A stretch of 27,441 nucleotides of DNA from CAYQJC01 sp964417825 (GTDB lineage Bacteria; Patescibacteriota; Minisyncoccia; Minisyncoccales; CG1-02-41-26), in NCBI GenBank assembly GCA_964417825.1, contig CAYQJC010000004.1, positions 1-27,441 of the forward strand. The letters run 5' to 3'. Each line of letters opens with the position of its first letter. Position 1 is the first letter of the stretch. Below the pieces are notes generated by a model. That model was not told the origin of the DNA. It made no database searches and saw only the letters and a list, made by a program, of their open reading frames with translations. This document shows positions 13,961-20,533 of this stretch, in pieces. The position numbers and the translations under genes were made by a program.

Positions 13961-14308
13961 TTATTTAAATTTTAATCTCTTAATCATTTTTTTTCTCAGT
14001 TTATTTTTTGGCAACATTCCCCATACTGCTTTTTTTAAAACCTCTTTTGGGTTTTTTTTAAAAAGGGTCTCTAGGGTTATCGATTTCAATCCACCGGGGT
14101 AACCAGAATGACGGTAATATACTTTCTGTTTCATCTTTTTCCCAGTCAGTTTCATTTTCTCCACATTTTCAATAACTACAAAATCTCCTCCATTCTTGTA
14201 GGGAACAAAACTTGGTTTGTGCTTCCCTCGTAAAAGTTTAGCAATCTCAGTAGCTAACCTGCCCAAGGGCTTGCCATTAGCATCGATTGTGTGAGTTTTC
14301 CGCTCCAT
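13961..14308 (-). CDS. rplM: 50S ribosomal protein L13 (short form)
   Basis: 115 aa against about 142 in E. coli. The N-terminal core is intact: DANGKPLGRLATEIAKLLRG, FVPYKNGGDFVVIENVEKMKLTGKK, YYRHSGYPGGLKSITL, and VWGMLPKNKLRKKMIKRLK near the end. It lacks the N-terminal lead (the part before the THTIDANG region) and the C-terminal tail beyond the KRLK helix. It binds 23S rRNA early in 50S assembly. The start ATG is the one giving MERKTHTIDA. An 85-nt octamer-repeat spacer separates it from rplQ upstream. Confidence 0.97.
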   Translation of the reverse strand: MERKTHTIDANGKPLGRLATEIAKLLRGKHKPSFVPYKNGGDFVVIENVEKMKLTGKKMKQKVYYRHSGYPGGLKSITLETLFKKNPKEVLKKAVWGMLPKNKLRKKMIKRLKFK

Positions 14309-14324
14309 AATTAAATTTCTCGAT

Positions 14325-14397
14325 TGATTGATTACGAATTGCGAATTAACGAATTTATTTAATCCTTTAATTCGTTAATGCGTTAATATTTAATCAT
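14325..14397 (-). repeat. Octamer-repeat spacer with hairpin arms (rplQ-rplM)
   Basis: ATTAACGAATT (14345-14355) and AATTCGTTAAT (14369-14379) form a perfect 11-bp inverted repeat with a 13-nt loop, the same geometry as in the murA-mreB spacer. Flanking units (ACGAATTG, GCGTTAAT) repeat with period 8. It runs up to the rplQ stop. Confidence 0.78.
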
Positions 14398-14744
14398 TTT
14401 ATTAATTCAATAATTGCCATTTTCGCTCCGTCTGATTTCCGGGGTCCGAGTTTTATAACCCGAGTATAGCCCCCTTTCTTTTCTTTATATCGAGGACCAA
14501 TCTCTTCTATTAGCTTTTTAACAATATTTTTTGGAAAAAATCTAAGTAAATAGCGTCTTTGAGCCAAACCACCTTTTTTGCTTTTAGTAATAAACTTCTC
14601 AGCAAATCTTTTCAGTTCTTTAGCTTTTGCCTCAGTAGTTTTAATTTTCTCTCGAGAAAAAAGTTGGACAGCAAGTCCTTTTAACAAAGCTTCTCGCTGA
14701 GCTTTTGGACGATGAAATTTTCTACCTTTTTTTCTCTTTCGCAT
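14394..14744 (-). CDS. rplQ: 50S ribosomal protein L17
   Basis: 116 aa, the usual L17 length. Blocks seen are GRKFHRPKAQREALLKGLAVQLF at the N-terminus (its key GRK..R..R residues), KIKTTEAKAKELKRFAEKFI, and the C-terminal GGYTRVIKLGPRKSDGAKMAIIEL. It is located near the exit tunnel of the 50S subunit. rpoA ends 7 nt upstream, the usual alpha-operon order. Confidence 0.98.
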   Translation of the reverse strand: MRKRKKGRKFHRPKAQREALLKGLAVQLFSREKIKTTEAKAKELKRFAEKFITKSKKGGLAQRRYLLRFFPKNIVKKLIEEIGPRYKEKKGGYTRVIKLGPRKSDGAKMAIIELIK

Positions 14745-14751
14745 AAGAGGG

Positions 14752-15720
14752 TTATTCCTTTAATTCTAACTTGAATTTCTTTAATACTTTCTTTATCTCT
14801 TCAACTCCTCGCTCTCCTAATCCTTCCAAAGACATTAAATCATTTGCTGATTTCTTTAAGATCCCTCCAATCGTTTTGATATTGTTTTTAATTAAAGCAT
14901 TTTTAGTTCTTTGGGAAATTTTCAAATCTTCAACTTTTATCCTTTTAACTTCCTCTTTTTTACTTTTCTCTTCTTTTCGGCTTTCTTTTTCAGTTTTTAT
15001 TTTCTTCTCAGTTGGTTTTTCAAATGACTGAGAGAACAAAGAAAAATGACTAAGAAGTATTTCTGAGGCTTGCTTTAAAGCCTCACTTGGAGAAAGGGTT
15101 CCGTCCGTCTCAATTTCTATTCTTAATCTATCAAAATCAGTTCGCTTACCCACTCGCATATTTTCTACCGAAAAACTTACTCTCCGGACCGGAGTAAAAA
15201 TGGCATCAATTGGAATCACCCCTATCTCTTTTTTCCTAATCTCTCTTCTCTCTACCGGTTCATACCCCACTCCTTTCTCTACTTGAATTTCTAAATTTAA
15301 AGCAGCCGATGATTTAGTTAAAGTGGCAATATGAGTATCAGGGTTTACAATTTCAAGCTGAGAAGGCAATTTAAAATCTTTGCCCTTCACTTCTTTTTCT
15401 CCTCGGACTGATAAAGTCGCAGTCTGAGGTTCTTGAGTAAAAATTCTAAATCTCAATTTTTTTAGATTAAGAATAATCATCACTACATCTTCAAGAACTC
15501 CGGGAATAGTTGAAAATTCGTGAGAGACTCCTCTTATCTTCACTTGGGTAACTGCTGCCCCCTCAAGAGAAGAAAGTAAAACCCGTCTCAGGGTATTCCC
15601 AATCGTTACCCCATATCCTGGGTATAATCCTTCGATTTCGAATATAGCAGTATTTTGTTTTTCTTGAATAATTTTTGGTTTTGATGGTAGTGGAATCATA
15701 TGGTTATTATCGTAAGCCAT
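14752..15720 (-). CDS. rpoA: DNA-directed RNA polymerase subunit alpha
   Basis: 322 aa. The N-terminal dimerisation domain (about 1-230) contains YPGYGVTIGNTLRRVLLSSL and PVRRVSFSVENMRVG; a Lys/Glu linker (about 235-260) leads to the C-terminal helix-hairpin domain with SQRTKNALIKNNIKTIGGIL and LEGLGERGVEEIKKVL. The alpha dimer nucleates RNA polymerase assembly. The start is uncertain: ATG at 15720 gives MAYDNNHMIPLPSKP, while ATG at 15699 gives MIPLPSKP. The extra codons include TTACGATAA-type sequence like the octamers of the upstream spacer, so the first six residues may be repeat-derived. No SD at either. Confidence 0.97.
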   Translation of the reverse strand: MAYDNNHMIPLPSKPKIIQEKQNTAIFEIEGLYPGYGVTIGNTLRRVLLSSLEGAAVTQVKIRGVSHEFSTIPGVLEDVVMIILNLKKLRFRIFTQEPQTATLSVRGEKEVKGKDFKLPSQLEIVNPDTHIATLTKSSAALNLEIQVEKGVGYEPVERREIRKKEIGVIPIDAIFTPVRRVSFSVENMRVGKRTDFDRLRIEIETDGTLSPSEALKQASEILLSHFSLFSQSFEKPTEKKIKTEKESRKEEKSKKEEVKRIKVEDLKISQRTKNALIKNNIKTIGGILKKSANDLMSLEGLGERGVEEIKKVLKKFKLELKE

Positions 15721-15787
15721 AAATAGCCAATCGTAAATAGAAGCTAGTGAAAAAATTACGGTTTACGATTGACGATTTACGGTTTAC
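15721..15787 (-). repeat. Octamer-repeat spacer with inverted arms (rpsD-rpoA)
   Basis: CAATCGTAAA (15728-15737) and TTTACGATTG (15762-15771) are perfect 10-bp arms with a 24-nt loop. ACGATTTA-like units continue with period 8 to the rpsD stop region. Confidence 0.75.
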
Positions 15788-15790
15788 CTA

Positions 15791-16423
15791 TTATCGTGAG
15801 TAAAATTCGAAGATGGCTGAAATATCCACTGGCACTCCCACGTCTTGTTTTGTCGGTTCTCCGATCAGTTCACCTTCTAATTTGTTCTTATCAAGCTTGA
15901 GCCAAGTTGGTGGCTGATAATTTTTCAAAGTCACCGAAAGATTTTTTATCAATGTCTTTTTCTTTTTAGTCTCGCGGATGGAAATTTTATCTCCTTTTTT
16001 GAGTTCAAAAGAAGGAATATTAACCGGTTTTGAGTTTACCAAAAAATAACCATGAGAAACAAGCTGCCTTGCTTCTTTCCTTGATTTAGCAAAACCTAGT
16101 TTGTAAACCACATTGTCGAGGCGCTTCTCCAGTTTTCTAATCAATAATAATCCAGCATCTTCCACTTTTTCTCGGCCTTTTAAGATATTCTTCACATAAT
16201 TTCTGAATTGGGTTTCTGAAAGATTATAATAGTGTCTTAATCTCTGCTTCTCTGCTAACTCCCAACCATATTCACTCCCAGAACTTTTTCTTCTTTTTTT
16301 TCTAGCACCAGGCGGATAAGCTTTTTTTATCATGGGGCATTTAGGAGAAAAACATTTTTCTCCTTTCAAAAACAGCTTTTGCCCTAATCTCCGACAGATT
16401 TTACAAACATTATTAGAAGACAT
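15791..16423 (-). CDS. rpsD: 30S ribosomal protein S4 (zinc-binding form)
   Basis: 210 aa. The N-terminus keeps four cysteines, C7-x2-C10 and C24-x4-C29, the zinc-binding C+ form of S4. The body shows PPGARKKRRKSSGSEYGWEL, LRHYYNLSETQFRNYV, and the S4 RNA-binding domain LEKRLDNVVYKLGFAKSRKEARQLVSHGYFLVN (about 91-125). The C-terminal VGVPVDISAIFEFYSR is typical. It binds 16S rRNA first in 30S assembly and in many bacteria represses its own operon; no leader structure for that could be identified here. It lies between rpsK and rpoA in standard order. Confidence 0.98.
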   Translation of the reverse strand: MSSNNVCKICRRLGQKLFLKGEKCFSPKCPMIKKAYPPGARKKRRKSSGSEYGWELAEKQRLRHYYNLSETQFRNYVKNILKGREKVEDAGLLLIRKLEKRLDNVVYKLGFAKSRKEARQLVSHGYFLVNSKPVNIPSFELKKGDKISIRETKKKKTLIKNLSVTLKNYQPPTWLKLDKNKLEGELIGEPTKQDVGVPVDISAIFEFYSR

Positions 16424-16425
16424 AA

Positions 16426-16502
16426 TATTAATCTATAAGTCTAATGCTAATTTATCAATTCGAATAATTATTTGTCGCATTTGAATACCTCGTAGATTAA
16501 TA
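16426..16502 (-). repeat. Inverted repeat spanning the rpsK-rpsD spacer
   Basis: TATTAATCTA (16426-16435) and TAGATTAATA (16493-16502) are perfect 10-bp arms at the two ends of the 84-nt spacer, which otherwise holds only AT-rich sequence. The arms would bring the rpsK stop and rpsD start together. Confidence 0.6.
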
Positions 16503-16507
16503 GCCCC

Positions 16508-16960
16508 TTATGCTCTTCTTGGTTTTCGAGGCCGACAGCCATTGTGAGGAATAGGAGTAATATCTCGAATCTTCAGGATTTCTATTCCCTGATTAGTTAG
16601 AGTTCTTAAAGCGGTATCTCTTCCTCCGCCGATTCCTTTTACGAAAACCTCGACTTCTCTTATTTTCAATTTATTACAAGCATTTCCTATTGCCTGAGCC
16701 ACTTGAGAGGCAGCATAAGAAGTTCCTTTCTTTGTTCCCTTAAACCCGATGTTGCCAGCACTCCGCCAGACCAGAACATTTCCTTTTTCATCGGTTAAAG
16801 TAATTATAGTATTATTGTAAGTCGAATTAATATAAACTCTCCCCTTTTTGACTACTTTTGAGGGATGAACCTTGATTTCTTTCTGAAGTTTCTTTTCGAC
16901 TTTCTCTTTTTCCTCTAAGATCTCTTTTTCTGTTTTTTTAATTATTCGCTTTTTACCCAT
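16508..16960 (-). CDS. rpsK: 30S ribosomal protein S11
   Basis: 150 aa, about 20 longer than E. coli S11 because of a charged helical N-terminal extension (residues about 1-38, Lys/Glu-rich). The body is canonical: GRVYINSTYNNTIITLTDEKGNVL, WRSAGNIGFKGTKKGTSYAA, VEVFVKGIGGGRDTALR, and the C-terminal DITPIPHNGCRPRKPRRA. It forms part of the 30S platform at the mRNA exit. A weak GGAG lies about 9 nt before ATG. Confidence 0.98.
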   Translation of the reverse strand: MGKKRIIKKTEKEILEEKEKVEKKLQKEIKVHPSKVVKKGRVYINSTYNNTIITLTDEKGNVLVWRSAGNIGFKGTKKGTSYAASQVAQAIGNACNKLKIREVEVFVKGIGGGRDTALRTLTNQGIEILKIRDITPIPHNGCRPRKPRRA

Positions 16961-16977
16961 ATTTTCTGCTCCGCAAA

Positions 16978-17081
16978 AGAAACTCTAAATTCTAAGCACT
17001 AAATCCTAAATAAATTCTAAATGTCTTGAATTTTTGATTTTGGGCTTTGGATTTATTTAGAAATTAGGATTTAGGATTTAA
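16978..17081 (-). repeat. Heptamer-repeat spacer with inverted arms (rpsM-rpsK)
   Basis: TAAATCCTAAAT (17000-17011) and ATTTAGGATTTA (17069-17080) are perfect 12-bp arms. Units ATTCTAA, GCACTAA and TTAGGAT repeat with period 7. It fills almost the whole 121-nt spacer between rpsM and rpsK. Confidence 0.8.
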
Positions 17082-17471
17082 CTACTTGGGTGCCGGTGGT
17101 GGTTTTCTACCTGAACCTACAGTTCTTCTGATATTTCCCCTAATTGTTCTCGTGTTTTTTCTGGTTTTTTGCCCTCGAACCGGCAAGCCTTTAATATGAC
17201 GGATTCCTCTCCAACATTTAATTTCTTTTAACCTTTTAATATTGGCCATTATCTCTCTTCTTAATTCCCCTTCTATTTTAAAATTCTCTTCGATAATTTT
17301 CCTGAGTTTGTTTATCTCTTCTTCGGTCAAATCTTTTGCTTTTTTTGCTGGGTTAATTCCCGCTTGAGCTAAAATTTTTGCAGCCGAAGATTTCCCTATT
17401 CCATAGATATAGGTTAAAGCAATAGGAATTCGTTTATTTTCGGGGATATTAACTCCGGCAATTCTTGGCAT
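17082..17471 (-). CDS. rpsM: 30S ribosomal protein S13
   Basis: 129 aa. Hallmarks are PRIAGVNIPENKRIPIALTYIYGIG at the N-terminus, the RREIMANIKRLKEIKCWRGIRH helix, and the basic tail GLPVRGQKTRKNTRT. It contacts the P-site tRNA and the A-site finger of 23S rRNA. The ATG at 17471 gives the invariant MPRIAGV start. No SD; the upstream spacer is octamer-repeat sequence. Confidence 0.98.
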   Translation of the reverse strand: MPRIAGVNIPENKRIPIALTYIYGIGKSSAAKILAQAGINPAKKAKDLTEEEINKLRKIIEENFKIEGELRREIMANIKRLKEIKCWRGIRHIKGLPVRGQKTRKNTRTIRGNIRRTVGSGRKPPPAPK

Positions 17472-17473
17472 TA

Positions 17474-17583
17474 TTTACTAATGAGTTTATGAGTACGTTC
17501 ACTGACGCTCACTTTAGTGAAGGAGAAAAAATCTCATAAATCCAAATTCATTAACTCATAAACTCATCAACTAATAAACTAAT
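17474..17583 (-). repeat. Octamer-repeat spacer with inverted arms and inner palindrome (rpmJ-rpsM)
   Basis: ATGAGTTTATGAGT (17481-17494) and ACTCATAAACTCAT (17554-17567) are perfect 14-bp arms of the same octamer family as at the tRNA cluster. Between them TTCACT/AGTGAA (17498-17503, 17516-17521) forms an inner inverted repeat. The layout of arms around a different palindromic core repeats that at 580-636. Confidence 0.8.
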
Positions 17584-17585
17584 TC

Positions 17586-17702
17586 TTATTTTCCTTGTCT
17601 CTGTTTATGCTTAGGATTCTCGCAAATAACATAAATTCGTCCTTTCCTTCGGACGATTTTACATTTCTTACAAATCTTTTTTACTGAGGGTCTAACTTTC
17701 AT
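17586..17702 (-). CDS. rpmJ: 50S ribosomal protein L36
   Basis: 38 aa: MKVRPSVKKICKKCKIVRR at the start, then VICENPKHKQRQG at the end. The zinc ligands are Cys11, Cys14, Cys27 and His32, the C+ form of L36. It has the expected place between infA and rpsM. The stop TAA is at 17588-17586 and the ATG at 17702. Unmistakable despite its size. Confidence 0.97.
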   Translation of the reverse strand: MKVRPSVKKICKKCKIVRRKGRIYVICENPKHKQRQGK

Positions 17703-17777
17703 AAACTATCAACGAATATCTGATCGGTTACGAATTTGTGAATATTCATAAAAAATCGTATTAAATTCCTCATTCTC

Positions 17778-17993
17778 TTATTTAAGCCGATAAATTATCC
17801 TTCCTCTTCTCTCATCATAAGGACCCATCTCAACTAAAACTTTATCTCCCGGCAAAACTTTTATTCGATGAATTCTCAATTTCCCTCCAAGATGAGCTAA
17901 GACCTCTCGGCCGTCATCCAGCTTGACTTTAAATAAAAGAGAGGGCAATGCTTCAATCACCTGGCCTTTTTCTCTAATTTTTTTCTCTTTCAT
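17778..17993 (-). CDS. infA: Translation initiation factor IF-1
   Basis: 71 aa, the standard size. OB-fold blocks are GQVIEALPSLLFKVKLDDGREVLAH, LRIHRIKVLPGDKVLVEMGPYD and RGRIIYRLK. IF-1 binds the ribosomal A site during initiation. The ATG at 17993 is preferred to an in-frame TTG one codon upstream. No SD. A promoter 16-44 nt upstream implies a leader of about 8 nt. In many bacteria infA directly follows map; here eight genes separate them. Confidence 0.96.
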   Translation of the reverse strand: MKEKKIREKGQVIEALPSLLFKVKLDDGREVLAHLGGKLRIHRIKVLPGDKVLVEMGPYDERRGRIIYRLK

Positions 17994-18008
17994 CAATTAC
18001 AATTAATT

Positions 18009-18037
18009 AAAATAGCAAAATTAATTTAAAAAGTCAA
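18009..18037 (-). promoter_or_regulatory. Promoter of the infA-ribosomal operon
   Basis: Minus strand: TTGACT (18037-18032), 17-nt spacer ending TGC (extended -10), TATTTT (18014-18009). It lies 15 nt before the infA ATG. This gives the downstream half of the ribosomal operon its own start after the inserted gene block. An SD-like GAAGGAGG just upstream (18047-18054) does not precede a usable start codon. Confidence 0.5.
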
Positions 18038-18099
18038 TCCCTTCAACCTCCTTCGATTTTTCTTATTGATGATATTTTTCTTCCCTAGTGCAAAATTCT

Positions 18100-19347
18100 T
18101 TAGAAAGTTAATTCGATATTAATCCTCTCTATGTTCTTGGGAGCTTTTTTCACCCAGAAAGGCCAAAACTCCATCTTAACTTCTTTTATCTGAGGATAAA
18201 CAGCTGAGACAAGTTCTTCGATTCGATCTTTCGACTCTCCTTTTATCTTTTCTACTATCAGGTCTGGAGAAATTTTTTGATAAACTTCCCCTTTGATTCT
18301 AAGGTCTAGAAAAACTCTTCCGGTTTCTCCCTCTATGATGGTACTTTTCACTAACGGATCTAAATTTAAACTTGCTCGGTACAGTTCTTTCCTAGGAGGA
18401 AGTTTTTCGGAAAGAAACTTTATAGCAAAATCTTCCAGGTCAGAAAGCCTAAAAGCAATTCCTTTCATTCTCATTCTTCCTTGACAGTTAAATTCTGAAA
18501 GCTGATCTCCTGGTTTAGCAAAACATTTAATCTGAAAATTCTCCTCTACTGTTGCTTCTTTTTTCAATTCAAATCCAGAGGGGAGACTATCTTTTAAAGA
18601 GCTTAGAAGAAGTTCTCGGAGAGAATCGTGAAGCTTTTTTTCAGCTTTTTTTAAATCATCTTCGGTTATTTTTTTAACTTCTTTTCTAAAACCACCTTTC
18701 ATTTTCTCTTCCGATTCAGCCCATATCGTGTAATAAAAAGCTGTTCCAGCTAATCCAGGAACTGAAAATTTGGAAGGTCCAATATTATATTCCTCTCCAG
18801 CTTCTTGGGCTATCACCTCAACATCCTTGTAGCTCGGGATAATATTTCCTCCCTCCTTCTTTGCTGGAGGTAGATAAATCTTTTCTGGCGTTCTAAAAAT
18901 TTTTCCACCCTCTGAAGAAAGAAAACGAGTCCTTGCTCTCAGGGTCAAGGGAGTGGGAGGATCATGAGTATTATAGACCCGAATAACTCCTTTAGCTTTG
19001 CTTTCTTCAAAATCTTTTCCAGAAGATTGGAAAGTTGCCCATTTTTCTTTCTCTTGAGTAAAAATTCTTCCAGAAATAATTTTTTCTTGAAAATCCATTG
19101 CTTGTTGAGAGGTATTAACTTCTAAGGTCTGTTGATATTCAACCAATTCAGTCTTAGGAGTCAAAGAGAGAGTCAGCTTTGATTGAAAAAAAGTCAAAAT
19201 CGCTATTACCACTATCCCTATTGCCAAGATTGAGAATATAAAAATCAACTTTTTTCTTGGAAGTTTGGAGGTGGATTCTTTTAAATCCCTCTTGGGAGCA
19301 GAAGAAAAATCTTTTGGTGGTGAGATATCAATAATTTTTTTAGTCAT
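18100..19347 (-). CDS. Baseplate J/gp47-like membrane protein of CPR type
   Basis: 415 aa. A cytoplasmic, Lys-rich N-terminus (1-32) is followed by one membrane anchor (about 33-54, KLIFIFSILAIGIVVIAILTFF). The outer part contains TPLTLRARTRFLSSEGGKIFRT, VEVIAQEAGEEYNIGPSKFSVPGL and EEKMKGGFRKEV (about 132-230), the block that in CPR genomes is usually named 'baseplate J/gp47 family', a label from remote similarity to phage tail proteins. The C-terminal third is alpha/beta with the ending INIELTF. It directly follows the FtsA/PilM-like gene with a 12-nt gap; that pairing suggests an envelope-spanning machine, possibly pilus-related, rather than a phage. The specific function is unknown. Confidence 0.72.
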   Translation of the reverse strand: MTKKIIDISPPKDFSSAPKRDLKESTSKLPRKKLIFIFSILAIGIVVIAILTFFQSKLTLSLTPKTELVEYQQTLEVNTSQQAMDFQEKIISGRIFTQEKEKWATFQSSGKDFEESKAKGVIRVYNTHDPPTPLTLRARTRFLSSEGGKIFRTPEKIYLPPAKKEGGNIIPSYKDVEVIAQEAGEEYNIGPSKFSVPGLAGTAFYYTIWAESEEKMKGGFRKEVKKITEDDLKKAEKKLHDSLRELLLSSLKDSLPSGFELKKEATVEENFQIKCFAKPGDQLSEFNCQGRMRMKGIAFRLSDLEDFAIKFLSEKLPPRKELYRASLNLDPLVKSTIIEGETGRVFLDLRIKGEVYQKISPDLIVEKIKGESKDRIEELVSAVYPQIKEVKMEFWPFWVKKAPKNIERINIELTF

Positions 19348-19359
19348 AACTTAATTTAT

Positions 19360-20511
19360 TCAAAAAGTAAAAGTATTATTTTGGGTAAAAGCTAATAAAA
19401 GTGTAGGGACCTCCCTGGCCGAAAAAACAAATTTAGTTTTATTTCTCAATGGAATATCGTTTGAGTCTAAACCTTCTATTTCAAAATTTTCTTTCTCGAC
19501 TATTTTTCTTAGTTGAGGTAACAAGCTACCTCCTCCAAAAAAAGAAACTTTTTGGGGGAGAGCAATAAAACTTTTATTTTTCCCTCTTAAAGTTTTGAAG
19601 AAAGTTTTCCCCCAATCCTCAATCACTGGGGAGATAATTTTCTCTATTTCTTTTCTCGCTGAACCAGTTAATTGATTCCCAGTCATTCTTTGCTTCAGGT
19701 TCTCGGCTTCTGCCTCAGTAGTTTTAAGATTATTAGTAATGGCTTTAGTAAAATCGTAACCACCCATCGGAAATTCATTTATTGAATCAAGTCCCTTTTT
19801 GAAGACGAAAATCTGAGTGGTTCTTCCTCCTATGTCAACGAAAATTCGGTTTTCAATATTTTTTTTCTTTGTTAATTTAATTAATCCTTCTACTTCATGG
19901 AAGATTAAAGGCTTTTTCAATCCCAGCGAAGTTAGAATGGATTTAAGAAATTTGAGGTCTTTTTCAAAAGCGAAGACGATGAGAATCTTAAAATTTAATT
20001 TTTTTCCTCGCAAGCCCAATAAACTTGGAACAGGATATCCTGAAATTTTCTTTTCAATAATTTTCTTTTTTATTATCTCCACCCTCGTTGTTTGTTGGTG
20101 TTTTTTCTGAATCTTTTCCAAAAAATTATTCTCTTGATTTAAAATACTTTGATATATTTCCTCCTCCTCAGCTTTCCCTATCTTTTTTTCTGCCTTTTTT
20201 CTTTGAAAAGAAAGATCAAATACTTCTGTTTTTAGAATTTCAGGAAACCCTCCAACTATTGAGGTTAAATCAGGCGTCTTATTGAAGGAACTTAAATCTC
20301 TAAATGTTTTCTTAGCAGCCTCTTTAACAATGTCTGATTCAAAATCTCGGGCAGTGAAAACTCCAAACTTCTTTATTTCTTCAGCTCCAAATTTTTTTAT
20401 AACAATTGCCTTCTCTTCTTTCTCAAGAATCAAACCTTTAATCGAGCTCTGGCCGAAATCTAAAACAAGATATTTATCTTTTCTCTTAAAAAAGTTAAAA
20501 AAGTTTATCAT
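19360..20511 (-). CDS. FtsA/PilM-like actin-fold ATPase
   Basis: 383 aa. Actin-family signatures are YLVLDFGQSSIKGLIL (14-29, phosphate 1), RIFVDIGGRTTQIFVF (222-237, phosphate 2) and VSFFGGGSLLPQL (322-334, adenosine). The insert between them fits the SHS2-type 1C subdomain of FtsA and PilM. NLKTTEAEAENLKQR (261-275) is the usual FtsA/PilM helix. No C-terminal amphipathic membrane anchor typical of FtsA is seen, and no ftsZ is nearby, so PilM of type IV pilus assembly is an equal candidate. The membrane protein 12 nt downstream would be the partner in either case, as PilN is for PilM. An extended -10 box lies 4 nt before the ATG. Confidence 0.8.
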   Translation of the reverse strand: MINFFNFFKRKDKYLVLDFGQSSIKGLILEKEEKAIVIKKFGAEEIKKFGVFTARDFESDIVKEAAKKTFRDLSSFNKTPDLTSIVGGFPEILKTEVFDLSFQRKKAEKKIGKAEEEEIYQSILNQENNFLEKIQKKHQQTTRVEIIKKKIIEKKISGYPVPSLLGLRGKKLNFKILIVFAFEKDLKFLKSILTSLGLKKPLIFHEVEGLIKLTKKKNIENRIFVDIGGRTTQIFVFKKGLDSINEFPMGGYDFTKAITNNLKTTEAEAENLKQRMTGNQLTGSARKEIEKIISPVIEDWGKTFFKTLRGKNKSFIALPQKVSFFGGGSLLPQLRKIVEKENFEIEGLDSNDIPLRNKTKFVFSAREVPTLLLAFTQNNTFTF

Positions 20512-20515
20512 TGTT

Positions 20516-20524
20516 ATTATAGCA
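20516..20524 (-). promoter_or_regulatory. Extended -10 element before the FtsA/PilM-like gene
   Basis: TGCTATAAT on the minus strand (20524-20516), a perfect TG-n-TATAAT, ending 4 nt before the ATG. The -35 region (TTCTAA at 17 nt) is poor, as allowed for extended -10 promoters. The transcript would start at or within the start codon, so either the mRNA is leaderless or the match is fortuitous. Confidence 0.35.
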
Positions 20525-20533
20525 TAAGAAAAA

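Noticed and set aside
18040..18056. SD-like GAAGGAGG before infA as start of a small gene
   Set aside because: The only following start is a TTG giving a 6-codon frame; it overlaps the -35 region of the infA promoter.
18100..19347. Prophage remnant, because of the baseplate-J-like label
   Set aside because: No other phage gene, integrase or attachment site is present, and the protein has a membrane anchor and an actin-like partner gene.
19817..20527. Three plus-strand open frames antisense to the FtsA/PilM-like gene
   Set aside because: AT-rich antisense frames over a gene with strong actin motifs; no sign of independent coding.
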